From the NCBI GenBank assembly GCA_004352715.1, contig SCFE01000101.1:937244-1001243 (forward strand): DNA of 64,000 nucleotides, given 5' to 3'. A model generated the notes under the pieces. It was not told the DNA's origin and did no database searches. It worked only from the letters and a program-made list of their open reading frames with translations. Below are positions 48,040 to 59,009 of this stretch, in pieces (within the stretch, counting starts at the first letter, position 1; every line of letters begins with the position of its first letter). The stretch comes from Hofstenia miamia. Taxonomy: Eukaryota; Xenacoelomorpha; Acoela. The translations under genes were made by a program, and so were the position numbers.

Positions 48040-48154
48040 TATATATATATATATATATATATATNNNNNNNNNNNNNNNNNNNNNNNNNNNNNNNNNNNN
48101 NNNNNNNNNNNNNNNNNNNNNNNNNNNNNNNNNNNNNNNNNNNNNNNNNNNNNN

Positions 48155-48192
<38 letters not shown>
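48040..48192. repeat. (TA)n tract with 90-bp assembly gap (48065-48154)
   Basis: TA repeats on both sides of a block of Ns. The sequence between 47470 and this point contains nothing else recognised. Confidence 0.95.
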
Positions 48193-48194
<2 letters not shown>

Positions 48195-48409
48195 CTTCAG
48201 TCATCATGTGTACAATTGTACACATGTTTTGCTTAGGTTATTTACCACACTTAGATCATAAAATTAATAATTTCTTCAATACTATAAAAATCGTACATTT
48301 GTAATTAACCTAAAAATTTACATAATGGACATATTAAGTCATTTGTTAACAAATATTCACTAATTTCTTGACAATGAATATTTAATGTGTACTGAAGAGG
48401 GCAATTTTC

Positions 48410-49245
48410 GTGGGGCATTCAAATTTTAAGATTGTCATCGATAGTTTAGAGGGAAATGTTTTTTTATTTTGCATTGGATTTTCTAAATTTTGTAATTTAT
48501 CGTTAATTGAATCAAGTTTGTCGAATATTAGGATTATCAAAATCTGGATTCGGGGACTGATCCTGTTTCGTTAAAGTGTTCTTAATGGTAATAGGCGTCA
48601 AGTGAGAAAAATAATTTTTACAAGTGGTAGGGGACTGATGTACACGATGTCCTAAATTTTTTACATTTGGATCGCATATTTTAGTGATTTTAGGAGTTGC
48701 TACGTTCTGACATAATTGCAAACTAATTAACTGTGTTCTAGTTTCTTCTATTTATTTTTGTAATGCTGCATTTTCTGCTTCTTGGGAGATTAGTTGTCCC
48801 ATGATTTGTATATTTTGAACGTTACACTGATCAACTTGTTTTAATAAATTTGTGTTCGTCTTTAATAATTTGAATTTTTCGTGATTCACCGTTTCAATCT
48901 CTTTTTGGAGATTACTGTTCTTTTCTTCATATTTGTGGAACTTAAGAAAGATTGCGCGGTTATCCTTCTTTAGTTGGTTGCAATTGGCTTCTAGGTCAAT
49001 TTTTTCCTGGTTAACTGAATTAATTTCATCACAAAGGGATTGGTTTTCTTCGTGAGTTTGGTCGAATCGCCTGACGTTTTCATCAGCATGAGGTCGAATT
49101 TTTCACTAATTTCGGTAAATTTATTTTCAAGGAATGCGAATCGCTGGAGGAGTTCTTCTCGAGTATGTACATCTTCAGTTGGTGGTGGGGTCTGACTGGC
49201 TTTTTCGGGAGACGATTTTGATTTCTGACTTCTTGTATTAGGCAT
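48410..49245 (-). pseudogene. Gag/ORF1-like coiled-coil protein remnant, minus strand
   Basis: Start ATG at 49245: MPNTRSQKSKSSPEKAS, then TREELLQRFAFLENKFTEIS. After a frameshift near 49065 the sequence continues FDQTHEENQSLCDEINSVNQ, EKIDLEANCNQLKKDN, LQKEIETVNHEKFKLL and NLLKQVDQ. These are long heptad repeats typical of a coiled coil, followed by a basic NQ/T-rich tail. A TAA at about 48752 interrupts it. MPNTRS starts and coiled coils are common in retrotransposon Gag or LINE ORF1 proteins, and no host family was recognised. The assignment to a retroelement is inference. Confidence 0.55.
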
Positions 49246-49860
49246 TCTAATTCTTTGAAGTTAGAGGACTTCCACTGGTGAACTTACTTGCCTGGTCTAA
49301 TCAAAACTAAGTAGGCTAGCTAGGGTTTACTGCAATTCTAAAAAAAAATTCTGACTTCTTGACAGCACATTGAGAAACGATAGTTCCACCTGCAGTCCAA
49401 TTGTAGAAAGATTTTATCTTTTCTTAATAGGGTTCAACATCTTCTTGTCGGTTTACTCTGAGCTTCCACTGATAGTGAGAAATCAGCATGTATTCCTACT
49501 ATTCTATCTTATTGAGAGTTTCGAGCTGATGCGTGGATTGACCGATGCTACAAATAATTAACTAACTCCACCTGCTATTATACCCTTTCCTAATAAAAGT
49601 TAAAGATAACCAAGAGATCGTTTTAGGGAAGAGTGGGCAAACTCGGCCAACCCGATATGGATAACCTTTTAGAAGAGTCGCATAAGACTAGAGCCCTAAT
49701 TAGATTAAGAGTAAAGAAGCCCTAACTCTTTGCTGCAAGTGGTAAATCTAAGTACTAAGTAAAATAACCTACGCTCAGTGCGTTCCAGTTAAAAGATATA
49801 CCAGTCAACTCTTCCGCCGTCTGGGTGTCCCTTAACTACGCAGTTGAAAATTATAAAAAC
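49246..49860 (-). other. Putative leader/LTR region upstream of the coiled-coil remnant
   Basis: It is more balanced in base composition than its neighbours and lies immediately 5' of the minus-strand gag-like frame. The outer edge reads TGCGTAGTTAAGGGACACCC on the minus strand, beginning with TG as an LTR would. No second LTR copy is in the window, so LTR identity is not established. Confidence 0.3.
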
Positions 49861-49876
49861 ATAATTTAATAAAAGT

Positions 49877-49955
49877 AAAATGGACAGAAAATACCAATAC
49901 ATTGTTAAAAAAGCATCAAAAAGACTTCACAGTACAACACTTCTAAAACGATCTC
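49877..49955 (+). mobile_element. Short LINE piece related to 47129-47205
   Basis: The block AAAATGGACAGAAAATACCA followed by ACATT.TTAAAAAAGCA.CA and AAAAGACTTCAC...CAACACTTCTAAAA.GATC repeats the LINE segment at 47129-47205 with few changes. It is followed by (CT)n and (TA)n simple sequence (49951-50010). Confidence 0.8.
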
Positions 49956-49963
49956 TCTCTTTG

Positions 49964-50011
<48 letters not shown>

Positions 50012-50039
50012 CATACCACGGCGGATGTGAAGATTAGGC

Positions 50040-50225
50040 ATTTGGGAAAGTTTGGGAATTTGGGAAAGTTTGGTAAAGTTTGGGAAAGTTTGGTTTTAAA
50101 TTTGGATGCTTATAAACTTAAAATTTTTCAATAAATATTGATTAAAAAATTTTGGAGTTTGGTAAAGTTTGGCAATGTTTGGTTTAGGAATTTGGTAAAA
50201 TTTGGGAATGTTTGGTTTGGGAATT
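50040..50225. repeat. Degenerate minisatellite of TTTGGGAAAG-like units
   Basis: Repeated units of the type GGGAAAGTTT/GGGAATTT/GGTAAAGTTT occur in two blocks (about 50045-50095 and 50155-50225) separated by AT-rich sequence. Units are 9-12 bp and imperfect. Non-coding. Confidence 0.75.
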
Positions 50226-50317
50226 CGGAAACGTGAGAACTTAAAAATTTCTAAAAATATTTCAATTAAAAATGTGGAAAGTTTTATCCATAAAATTTTT
50301 TAATAATATAACGATTA

Positions 50318-50472
50318 AGGAGGTATTTTACTTTCAGTATATTATTGTTCAAAGCTGATAACTAGTCTTAGGTAGATCTAATTCTTAACTTAGTGCAATT
50401 TTTCAACTTTTTAGACGGATTTTTATTAGTAGAACAATATGTTTACATGTGATGTTTAGGTGATGACTCAAT
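50318..50472. repeat. 155-bp repeat, copy 1 (ends at an N)
   Basis: Nearly identical to 51844-51998: AGGAGGTATTTTACTTTCAG, ACTAGTCTTAGGTAGATC, CAACTTTTTAGACGG and GTGATGTTTAGGTGATGACT. Copy 1 stops exactly at the N at 50473 and a TA tract, which suggests a scaffolding or haplotype artefact. Confidence 0.85.
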
Positions 50473-50473
50473 N

Positions 50474-50505
<32 letters not shown>

Positions 50506-51189
50506 GAGAAATGCAGCTGGATCACTGATCACTTGTTTTTAACGCTTTTGACAAAATTTAAATAAAAAATAACTGTCAGACATGAGATTAAATTTTTTAT
50601 TTTAAATAATTATTGTTTAATAATCATGTTGACTACGGTTTGTGATTCCAAAGTGTAGAGATCATCAGTTCTGGCCTTATTTTTCAAGTAAACTTCTCTG
50701 AAGCTGACAAATGCCTCTCAGGTTTGTAATGGCGCTTCGATATAGCATTATTTATTTTTTAGATTTTGTCAGTGTTTGCAATGCTCCTGTTTTTGTTTCT
50801 AATTTTTGAAATCTCACCATCAATGTTGAGTAAAAACCAGTTAGGTGTTATTTAATCTTCAAATTATCGAACGGAATTGTAAATGGAAAGGAGACCGCAG
50901 GCACCCAATCTGTTTGAAGTGGCGATTTATTGGTTATGTAATGTGCTCATTTTAACCAAGATGGAATAACTGATATATATACATGTATATATATATATAA
51001 ACGAGATGCTTACTTTTATTTCATGTAGCACTGTGCTACTTAATTTCTATTTAATAAGCCCTATCATAATTAGAAGAAATAAGCTTTTTTGTCATCATAT
51101 CTGTTGTTTGAGGCCATTGGTGTTTTTAGCAAAACAATGTTTTTTTGGAAACAGATTAAGTCAATATTATGTATGTAATTTATATTTCN

Positions 51190-51227
<38 letters not shown>

Positions 51228-51235
51228 TGAAAAAA

Positions 51236-51835
51236 ATTACTATAGCTCTGGAATTACAAATATACATGAATTTTATTGAACATTGTTTCTGACAAAGAAA
51301 ATAGAATTTTTAACTTGTTCATAGAACAATGTTTATTATCAAAAGGCAAGAAACAAGTGCAACCCTACAATAATGTTACATGTCACCACTGGTTTATTCA
51401 AAATTTTAAATATATAAATAGCATATGCGATTGACCTTTCGACCATGAATGTAAATTAAAAGGATTTAAATTTCATAATCATGATATTGCATAACAAAGA
51501 AGTAAATGCATCTTAACCCTAATTATCACATTTTGTAAATCTGATTTTTTAAGAAAAATTTTATAAATAGCTAGTTTTTGAGAAGTTATTTTGTGCGCCA
51601 AACAGCCATATAGTTGTATCTGCAATTATTAAAAGATCTTTCTTCTTAAGACATTTCCTAAATTTTTCTACGTGCGATATCTTAGACGCCAGATAGAAGT
51701 ATTCCAGGCGTTTATACAGTAAACATTGGCATGGTGGGCTTGCATACAATGCACATACTCCTAAATAAAATACCGATCGATTTTTTAAACAAGATACCGC
51801 GGTATCGGAATTTTTCGGTATTATCCTAGTCGCCA
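51236..51835 (-). mobile_element. Non-autonomous DNA element, copy 1 of an inverted pair
   Basis: Its reverse complement aligns with 54487-55035. Matching landmarks include TCATGATTATGAAATTTA and AACTGGTGA/ACCAGTGGTGA. Also shared are TGTTTCTTGC.TTTTGATA and ATGCATTGTATGCAA-type words. The outer end contains ACCGCGGTATCGGAAT and CGGTATTATCC. There is no coding capacity. It lies immediately next to the second copy of the 155-bp repeat. Confidence 0.65.
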
Positions 51836-51843
51836 TTAAATGT

Positions 51844-51998
51844 AGGAGGTATTTTACTTTCAGTATATTATTGTTCAAGGCTGATGACTAGTCTTAGGTA
51901 GATCTAATTCTTAACTTAGTGCAATTTTTCAACTTTTTAGACGGATTTTTATTAGTAAAACAATATGTTTACATGTGATGTTTAGGTGATGACTCAAT
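51844..51998. repeat. 155-bp repeat, copy 2
   Basis: Partner of 50318-50472, differing at only a few positions (for example AAGGCTGATGACT against AAAGCTGATAACT). Here the sequence continues without an N into TTCTGTTTTTTTCGCC. Confidence 0.85.
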
Positions 51999-51999
51999 T

Positions 52000-52840
52000 C
52001 TGTTTTTTTCGCCATTCATGACGTTGGTATTAATTTATTACCAGATTCAATTTGATTTTGACGATTTGTAAATTTGTTATTTTAGTTTAAAAAATAGAAA
52101 ATTTAGTTGCCATACATATTTAAATTCTTAACATTATTCAGATAAATTGCATGGAAGATTAAGAGCTACTTCTGATTACTTTTGAGGTGAATTGAAGAAT
52201 GATAATAATCAATCAGTTGACTTGCTCAAATAAAGTCCCTTAAAATATCGCAGTCATAAAATAGAACAATAAGATAGATTTTGTGCACATACGCATTTTG
52301 CAAGCTATTTCAAATCAGAACTACGTTACATCAAATCATTTCTGTAAATGATTTTATCAAAACCGGAGATTCAATTCTCATATTATAGCACATCACAACA
52401 TTGCATTTGGCTATGCTATGTCCCAATTTTGTTAAGGATCTCTCAAATGAATTTTTAATTAATGAATTTGAGATGTCAAATCAATCTAAGATCCAATGCT
52501 CCAATTTGATTCCTGAAGTAATGAAGAAATTTCTAGATTGTCTAAGTCTACTCTAAAAGTCTCACCCTTCACACAAGTAAATCAATCAATAATTTTACTG
52601 CCAAGTAAATTACTATAACAGAAATATGAAATCTACATGCTTTAGATTACAGTAAATTAGTAAGCATATAGAGCAAATTTTGAAACATTGATAGTAATAA
52701 TACAATGATTGATCAAATTTCACTAAAATCCACATTATTGTACAATGACCTATCGATAAATTTAGCAACTGTTGTGAAAAACTGATATTAATTTCTAAAT
52801 ATTTGAATTATATTTTTAGTAATCCATGTCAATTACGAAA
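52000..52840. other. AT-rich sequence, nothing recognised
   Basis: No frame with recognisable motifs was found. It precedes a weak LINE remnant and may be part of the same decayed element. Confidence 0.4.
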
Positions 52841-52849
52841 AATATGAAT

Positions 52850-53480
52850 GAAATGAATTATCTAAACGGAAATTGTAAAGACAAAAATGAAGAAAATTTA
52901 CACCGAGTGTTAAAATATTATCTACAAATTATCTAACAAATGCAAAAATGTCCTTGAAATTACTTTTGGAAACTAATATATGACAAAAATGGAGTCTTAT
53001 ATCAAAGTCTTTCACCTAATAATCCTTCCGAGATAAGATCATTATGGATAAAAATTAAAAAAGTATATTATCAAAAAAGATAGCAAATATAATAAGTAAC
53101 GCATTTATAAATCTAGAAATTATACAGATCCTAAAGAAAATATTAATTCTAGACATAAATGGGAAATTCATAGTAATTAATTATAAAAAGAGCAATTCAT
53201 ATTTTTTGCAACCTTGCATCAGTTCAAAGGAATATCACAAGGCATAAAAGTTAATAAATCATAAGGACCATTTAAAACACCAACATGCATTGATAAACAA
53301 GCTATGTTTGATTTTTAAAGCAATTTATATCTGAGGGTGTCTTTCCAACTGATGTGTTAGTAGCACAAGTCATGCATGTACATAAAAATGTGATACCAGA
53401 AATGCAATTAACTACAGACCAATTTCAGTCCTCCCAATGATTGTTCCTTAGAACATGGGAATTATTGTCTTAAAAAAACT
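52850..53480 (+). mobile_element. Decayed LINE: linker and RT N-terminal block
   Basis: Frames near 53330-53440 read EGVFPTDVLVAQVMHVHKN, then in a shifted frame RNAINYRPISVLPMI. This is the conserved G-x-FP-x-x-x-K-x-A-x-V-x-P-x-x-K...NYRPISVLP block preceding the RT palm. Upstream (52960-53060) DKNGVLYQSLSPNNPSEIRS fits the endonuclease-RT linker. Frameshifts and stops are frequent, and the palm motifs are not seen downstream. Confidence 0.65.
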
Positions 53481-53489
53481 TTGTAGAAA

Positions 53490-54480
53490 TTCATGCTAAC
53501 AGTCGAATTTTCTAATACATGTCTAGCAATGATTTATGTAAGTGATGTTCGCCTTCAACATCGCATAATTGTCTATCATAACACTAAATTTGCCAATTTT
53601 TGTTATTCATGCATAAATTGATGTTAAACATCTTCTAACTCTGTTATAATTCGTTGATGCTTTAGGCAAATGGCATGATTAGCAATAATAGTAACCAAAT
53701 GAAATTAAGATATAAAAGTTATTGGCAGTTGACAAAACCGAGTGAGCTTTGTAAAGCCTAAGTATGTTAACTCTATTTATTCTTGTCAACATTCTACCCT
53801 GTAAGTAATATGACTTTCATGAATATTCTATAAGCTTATAGAGGAATATTCCCTTAAAAATTGAACGCATCATTCAAAATAATTGAGGAATTTCATTCAT
53901 TTTCAAAAGCTTTTAAATCTGAAAGTATTACTCCACAAAAAACTACTTCAAGTTCTTGTGTTCAATAATTAAGGTCTTTAGGACTATTCTCTGATAGAAA
54001 ATACACGGTGCAAATGGTAACACTAAGTTTCCAAGTCGGTAAATTTGAACAGAATGATAAGTTTTATTGATTCTAATAGAGTTTGTAAAAATATATCTCA
54101 AAGGCAACGAGTATTCTTGACCTAAGAGAAGAACAAATATCGGCACATACAATATACATTTGGTTTTAACCCCAAGACTGAGCTTAACTTGAGAAGTCTA
54201 TTTACAGAAAACAAAATAATTGAGGGTATTTGTTTCTGCCATGTGCTAACACCTTATCTGAACGCTAGGTAAGGGAATAATTTTATTATATTTATATGTA
54301 TTATGTACTTCAGCGACAAGAATAATACTTACCCCAAATGTTCGTTATAACGGAGGAGCACATTTATTGAACCACGAGTTTACTTTGTCTGAACTTAGAA
54401 GTTTATTGATAATGGGAAATACTGTCAGTCATAATGAAGAAAGCTACTCCAATATTTTAGAAAAAAATAAATTAAACCAA
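53490..54480. other. AT-rich sequence, nothing recognised
   Basis: Short frames only. No repeat partner or protein motif was identified. Confidence 0.45.
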
Positions 54481-54486
54481 ACAAGC

Positions 54487-55035
54487 AGTAGGGTCCGGCG
54501 GTATACCGATATCGCGGTATTTTGACAATTCCCAACCGGTATTTTGCCTAAAAAATTGATCGGTATTTTATTAAAGGGTATGCGTATTGTATGCAACCCT
54601 CGGGTCAATATTTGCACTATAAAAGTCTTAAATATTTCTGTACTAAGGCTAGAATACAGAAATTTGGAAAACTCAGGAAATTTCTTAGAAGAATGGTTTA
54701 TTAATCATGCATTTCAATAATATGGCTGTTTAGAACTCATAATTTTATCAAAAATACTTTCTTAAAAAGATTTCATAATGTGCCCATTCAGTGCAATTAT
54801 TTTTTTATAACGCTATAGTCATGATTATGAAATTTAATCCTTTTTATTTATTATCAAGGTTGAAATAAGATCCATTGCAATCTTAATAAACTGGTGATAT
54901 ATGTATAACATTTCTGTAAGTTGCTGGTGTTTCTTGCATTTTGATATTAAACATGCTTCTATGGTGCAGCTAAAAGATCTATTCTTCTTGTCAGACCCTA
55001 TTTTTCATTAAAATTCATGCACATTTGTAACTACT
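54487..55035 (+). mobile_element. Non-autonomous DNA element, copy 2 of an inverted pair
   Basis: It begins GTAGGGTCCGGCGGTATACC followed by GATATCGCGGTATTTTGA and GATCGGTATTTTATTAAAG. It aligns as the reverse complement of 51236-51835 through CATGATTATGAAATTTAATC, AACTGGTGATATATG and TTAAAATTCATGCACATTTG. Non-coding. CGGTATACCG-type palindromic words at one end suggest a terminal hairpin or TIR, but the opposite terminus does not clearly match it. Confidence 0.65.
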
Positions 55036-55142
55036 ATCATAAGTCAATAAAGTCAAAATTTAGAAATCAATTCTTTTTTAATTCATGCACATTTGTAACT
55101 ACTATCATAAGTCAATAAAGTCAAAATTTAGAAATCAATTCC
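55012..55142. repeat. 68-bp-period tandem duplication (two units)
   Basis: AATTCATGCACATTTGTAAC followed by TACTATCATAAGTCAATAAA and GTCAAAATTTAGAAATCAAT occurs at 55012-55074 and again at 55080-55142 with no visible mismatch. It sits at the edge of the transposon copy. Confidence 0.9.
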
Positions 55143-55557
55143 TTTTTGGACAGGAACTCCGAAAAGTGTCATATAATTGATGTAACCATGGTATCCAACC
55201 ACTGCAAAAAATGACATGTTATTTTTTACTTCAATATTAACTTTGTAGTGCTGAAATAAATACTTAAAAATTTAGATCCAAAAAATTTCAAATTTCAAAA
55301 GAATATGTAAAAAATTGTTTTTAGTAAATAATGTCAATTTTATAAGGTGAAATTTTGCATTTTTAGGTAAACCTAATAATTACGATAAATCCTCGAGTAC
55401 AAGCCGCCACATTTGGGTATTCTAAAGTATAGCTTAGTAAGAAGTTTACAAATATAATTTTTAGATTCGATGACATAAGTTACTTCTTACTAATGCATCT
55501 ATTATTCCTTTTATTATTTTATTTTTATTATTCCATTATTATTTTGATCTTAATGTT

Positions 55558-55593
<36 letters not shown>

Positions 55594-55669
55594 ATGGCGA
55601 TACCTGGTATTTTAGTGATACCGAACCGAACTTACTCCTAGAATTTTCATACCTAACAAGCAGCTATTA

Positions 55670-56230
55670 TATTCAATGTTCAAGCAAAAATTTAGCGAAT
55701 AAAGAACCTATAACAAGCACTGACATTTCAAATTTTACTCAAGATATTCTTAAAGAAATTCAAAATATTAAGGATTTTCCTAAATTTTAAAAGATATTCC
55801 CAAATAAGAATAATGAACTTGTTTTTGCATGTGAATCTAAAGCTGATGTTGAGGTTTTTTAAAATAATATCGGGAAAAATATGTCATGTAATTTTATAGA
55901 ATATAAAAAGATTGCACCTAAGCTAGAAATTCTAAATGTACCGAGTTATTTTTAAATGCACCTGAAATCAAGGAAAAAATATTAGTGGAAAACCCAAAGT
56001 TGTAAGATGTGTGTGGCTTAAATGATTCAATATTTGAAATATTATTTACTAAGATTACCGGATACAGCAAAACCTCAATTATTTTGGTCAAAGTATCCCC
56101 AAACATACGGAAATTCTTGTTTGACAACAGCATACATATTGGTCTTCAAATGTACAAGGTCATTGAATATTTTTATGCACGTATGTGTTCTACCATATTG
56201 CAGTATTAAAAATGAGTTCTCATAATTTTA
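55670..56230 (+). mobile_element. LINE ORF1 (gag-like) remnant
   Basis: Across two frames the plus strand reads VFACESKADVEVF, then KIAPKLEILNVPS, then CGLNDSIFEILFTKITGY, IILVKVSPNIRKFLFDN and IHIGLQMYKVIEYF. This is the pattern of I/Jockey-type ORF1 proteins, where LVKxSPxxRxxL...G...C-x-V-x-x-Y precedes zinc knuckles. The knuckles are not preserved (MCSTILQY in their place). Stops at several points show it is dead. Confidence 0.6.
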
Positions 56231-56399
56231 CTTCTAAATTTTTACATTGATATGTACCACGTCCAATATTGAACTTTAAGAAAATGCTATTGCTCCGTTA
56301 GAAAAATGAGAAAAAATTTTCATATACAAAAACACTTCAACGACAGTCTTTTCACCTGATTAAAATGTCATTCTCTGGACAAACACATTTATTCAATCA

Positions 56400-57060
56400 C
56401 GTGCAATAAACAACAGACACGCAAAAACACCAGATGGGGACAGCTACTTTATTAATTTTCATTGAACATGCCTCATCAAGATGAAAGAGACGTTCTGCAA
56501 TATTTTTTTCATACTGGAACCACAGACAGCAAATCTTTACTCAAATTAGCGGGCATCAACCAAAAACATTCTACAGAAACTTCAAAAAGTTGACTGAAAC
56601 GAAAACTCTAAGAAGTAGAAAGGAAGTGGTCAATCCCTCAAATTGCCTAGAAATGAAAGCTTTTTTCAAAGTTTTTTTACAAAGCCCTTTGAAATCAACC
56701 CATAACAAAGTTGTCTCGACATCGACAGTGTACCAAGCACTTTCAAAGGTAGGAGACTGTGAAAAAAAGTGCGAACAACGTGCCACTATTGACACAAAAA
56801 CAGTAAGAAGACCAAGTTAGCTTCTGTGAAACATTGTCGCTGGATAGATTTTTCACAAAAGGCCTTCATAGCCGATTAGTACACGTCCCAGATGCATAGA
56901 AACAACATTTATTATTGGTGTACGACATCCAAGGTGTTTGGGTGATAATGAAGGACGATGTGGAAAAGAAAAATCCAAAAAATATGCAGAAACAGATGCA
57001 AATTTGCTGGAGTTCTCAGAAAAATGTGCTACCTCCGGAGGCAATGTTGCCAAATTTTTT
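56400..57060 (+). pseudogene. Possible DNA-transposase N-terminal remnant (tentative)
   Basis: A plus frame (56590-56820) reads FFKVFLQSPLKSTHNKVVST, then STVYQALSKVGD. This recalls the helix-turn-helix STSTVYRALKKAG block of Tc1/IS630-type transposases. No catalytic blocks follow in readable form. Confidence is low. Confidence 0.3.
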
Positions 57061-57099
57061 TAACATAAACATATAAAAATCTTAATTTGCTATCGATTA

Positions 57100-57930
57100 A
57101 TATAAATACTATTACTGTGCGTGTTTTTGTTGCTAAGAGATTAACACATATTCTATTTCTAAGTTTTTTTACAGTAGCTATATCTTTCAATTTATAATAT
57201 ATTTCTAAGATCAGCTGTTGCATGATTTCATCTGGATGTAATAAAATATATAACATTTTGTCATTCGTCTTTTGATCGCATTATTATTACTATTCGTAAT
57301 TCTATTCATCCATTAAAAAATCTTTTTTAATTTTTTTAGAATTGTCAGGTAAGTTAGTTAATAAGAACCAAAAATATTTACATAAAATTTTAATCAAATT
57401 TCTTGGCAATAAGTAACATATTTTAAAATTAATTAGATATTAGCAGTCGTTTTTTTTGAATGAATGAATTTTCATAATTTTTTAATTTTAGTTGATTAAC
57501 TTAACACTACCAAATATTAAATTATTGGTCGCTCCATTATTTTTTGGAGAGCTGATAGCTGATAGACTAACTAATACTATATGAAAATCTAATGCTGATG
57601 TGTATATGTAAAATATGGCTGCTTTCTAAGAGAATTCCTTCAAGTTATGCTTAAAGTAACTGAATGCATATTTTTTGAATTTTTTTACTGAATCAACATT
57701 CCAATACCAATCTATACATATACAAATAAATTTTTAGTAATTCGAATTGCTATTCAAATCATTTATAAACTTCTTTAAAGGAAGGCTTCAATTAGCAAAA
57801 TTAGTTTTTTTTAATCAGCTCTTGAACTCTTGCTCAGTGTTGTTTTTTATGCTAGAATTACAGTATGCCAAGCGGCTAGTACTGAGGTTTTTACATACTT
57901 TGTACACACTTTGTACTAAATTTGGCCTTC
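57100..57930. other. AT-rich sequence, nothing recognised
   Basis: Only short frames without similarity. No repeat partner was found. Confidence 0.45.
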
Positions 57931-57943
57931 TACTTGTGATTAA

Positions 57944-58330
57944 TTTGTAAATACAGAAACTTCAGTTTCATGAGCATTTCGATATTTTTTCAGAAAATAA
58001 AACAATTCTTCTAATGAAGATTCACCTTCGATTGCCCCCAAAATCCATGCGGCATTTGTCTGCTGAACGATAATGCTCAGACGTTGTTTAAAATATTCCG
58101 GCGCATGTGGTTCCTTTAATAAAAATATAAGCAACTTACCAAGTTTGGAAACGAAGACTTAAGTGGATTTTCCTGCGTTACTTTCGTATTCAAAAGCAAG
58201 ATGTTGAAATATATAGCCTTTTGAACAATGCCACAATACTTGGCCGTTTTTCGGGATTCAGTTTCTGTTGCAGGAGGAATGAAAGTTGAATTCCGACTAA
58301 GAACAATTGTTTCAACCACCGTAGCCTCCT
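57944..58330 (-). pseudogene. Unidentified coding-like stretch, minus strand, one frameshift
   Basis: Minus-strand frame 58319-58116 reads VETIVLSRNSTFIPPATETE, SRKTAKYCGIVQKAIYFNIL and TQENPLKSSFPNL. After a single frameshift near 58140 it continues in the 58134-57940 frame: LLIFLLKEPHAPEYFKQRLS, IIVQQTNAAWILGAIEGESS and LEELFYFLKKY, then a stop. The composition and the seamless continuation look like real protein rather than chance, but the family was not recognised. It is flanked on both sides by LINE debris, so retroelement origin is most likely. A host retrocopy is possible. Confidence 0.4.
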
Positions 58331-58439
58331 ACATTAAAGGGCATCCTTTTGTGGAAGGAATATTAGTTCATATGAAACTTTCAAGTTTTTCGAAAACCGG
58401 GAAAGACCAATTTCTTTGAAAACTGGAAGGTTGTTCATT

Positions 58440-58910
58440 AGGGAGTTACGAATTATTTGAAAGCTTTGACCACAAATCTAACGGTTTTTCCAGACGGTCT
58501 CGAAATTGTATCAGACATCAAAATATGTGGTTTATGGCTGTCTCAACATCTGAAATGGAACTCTCACATTGACTATATTGTACAAAGACCCAGCGATTAT
58601 ATTAAGCACTACGCTTGTTACGCAAATTTGTTGAAACCTTAAAGCTTAATAACTCAACATTATTTTTCAAGCAACCATCTGTTGCATCTTGGAATAATGT
58701 TCTGCCGTGTTTGTCGTATTATCGGAATACCTAAATAAAAAAATTCAGATAATTTGTAACAGAGCCGAAGGTATCATATCTGGTTCGTCTTCTGGAAAGA
58801 TCATTATAAACATAAGCGATGTCATAAAGCTATTGCATTGTTCCAGAAAGCATTAATTCCGGATCACCCACTAATCTATCTAATCCCCGTCGGTTACGTT
58901 TCTCAATCCA
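58440..58910 (+). mobile_element. LINE RT C-terminal fragment
   Basis: The frame from 58457 reads DGLEIVSDIKICGLWLSQHL, then KWNSHIDYIVQRPSDYIKHY. This is the LGVWLSxxLKWNxHxDYIxxKAxxRLY block following RT palms. Further on, in other frames, come HKAIALFQKALIPDHPLIYL and IPVG, the conserved end of the same proteins. A stop follows LLKP. Confidence 0.8.
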
Positions 58911-59009
58911 CTTTGTAATTGAAAAAATAAATTTGGAAATACGCACAAATCAATTCATTCTTTTCTGTTCAAGATATCTTAGTCACTAATTGTATGTTCA
59001 TATTTTAGT

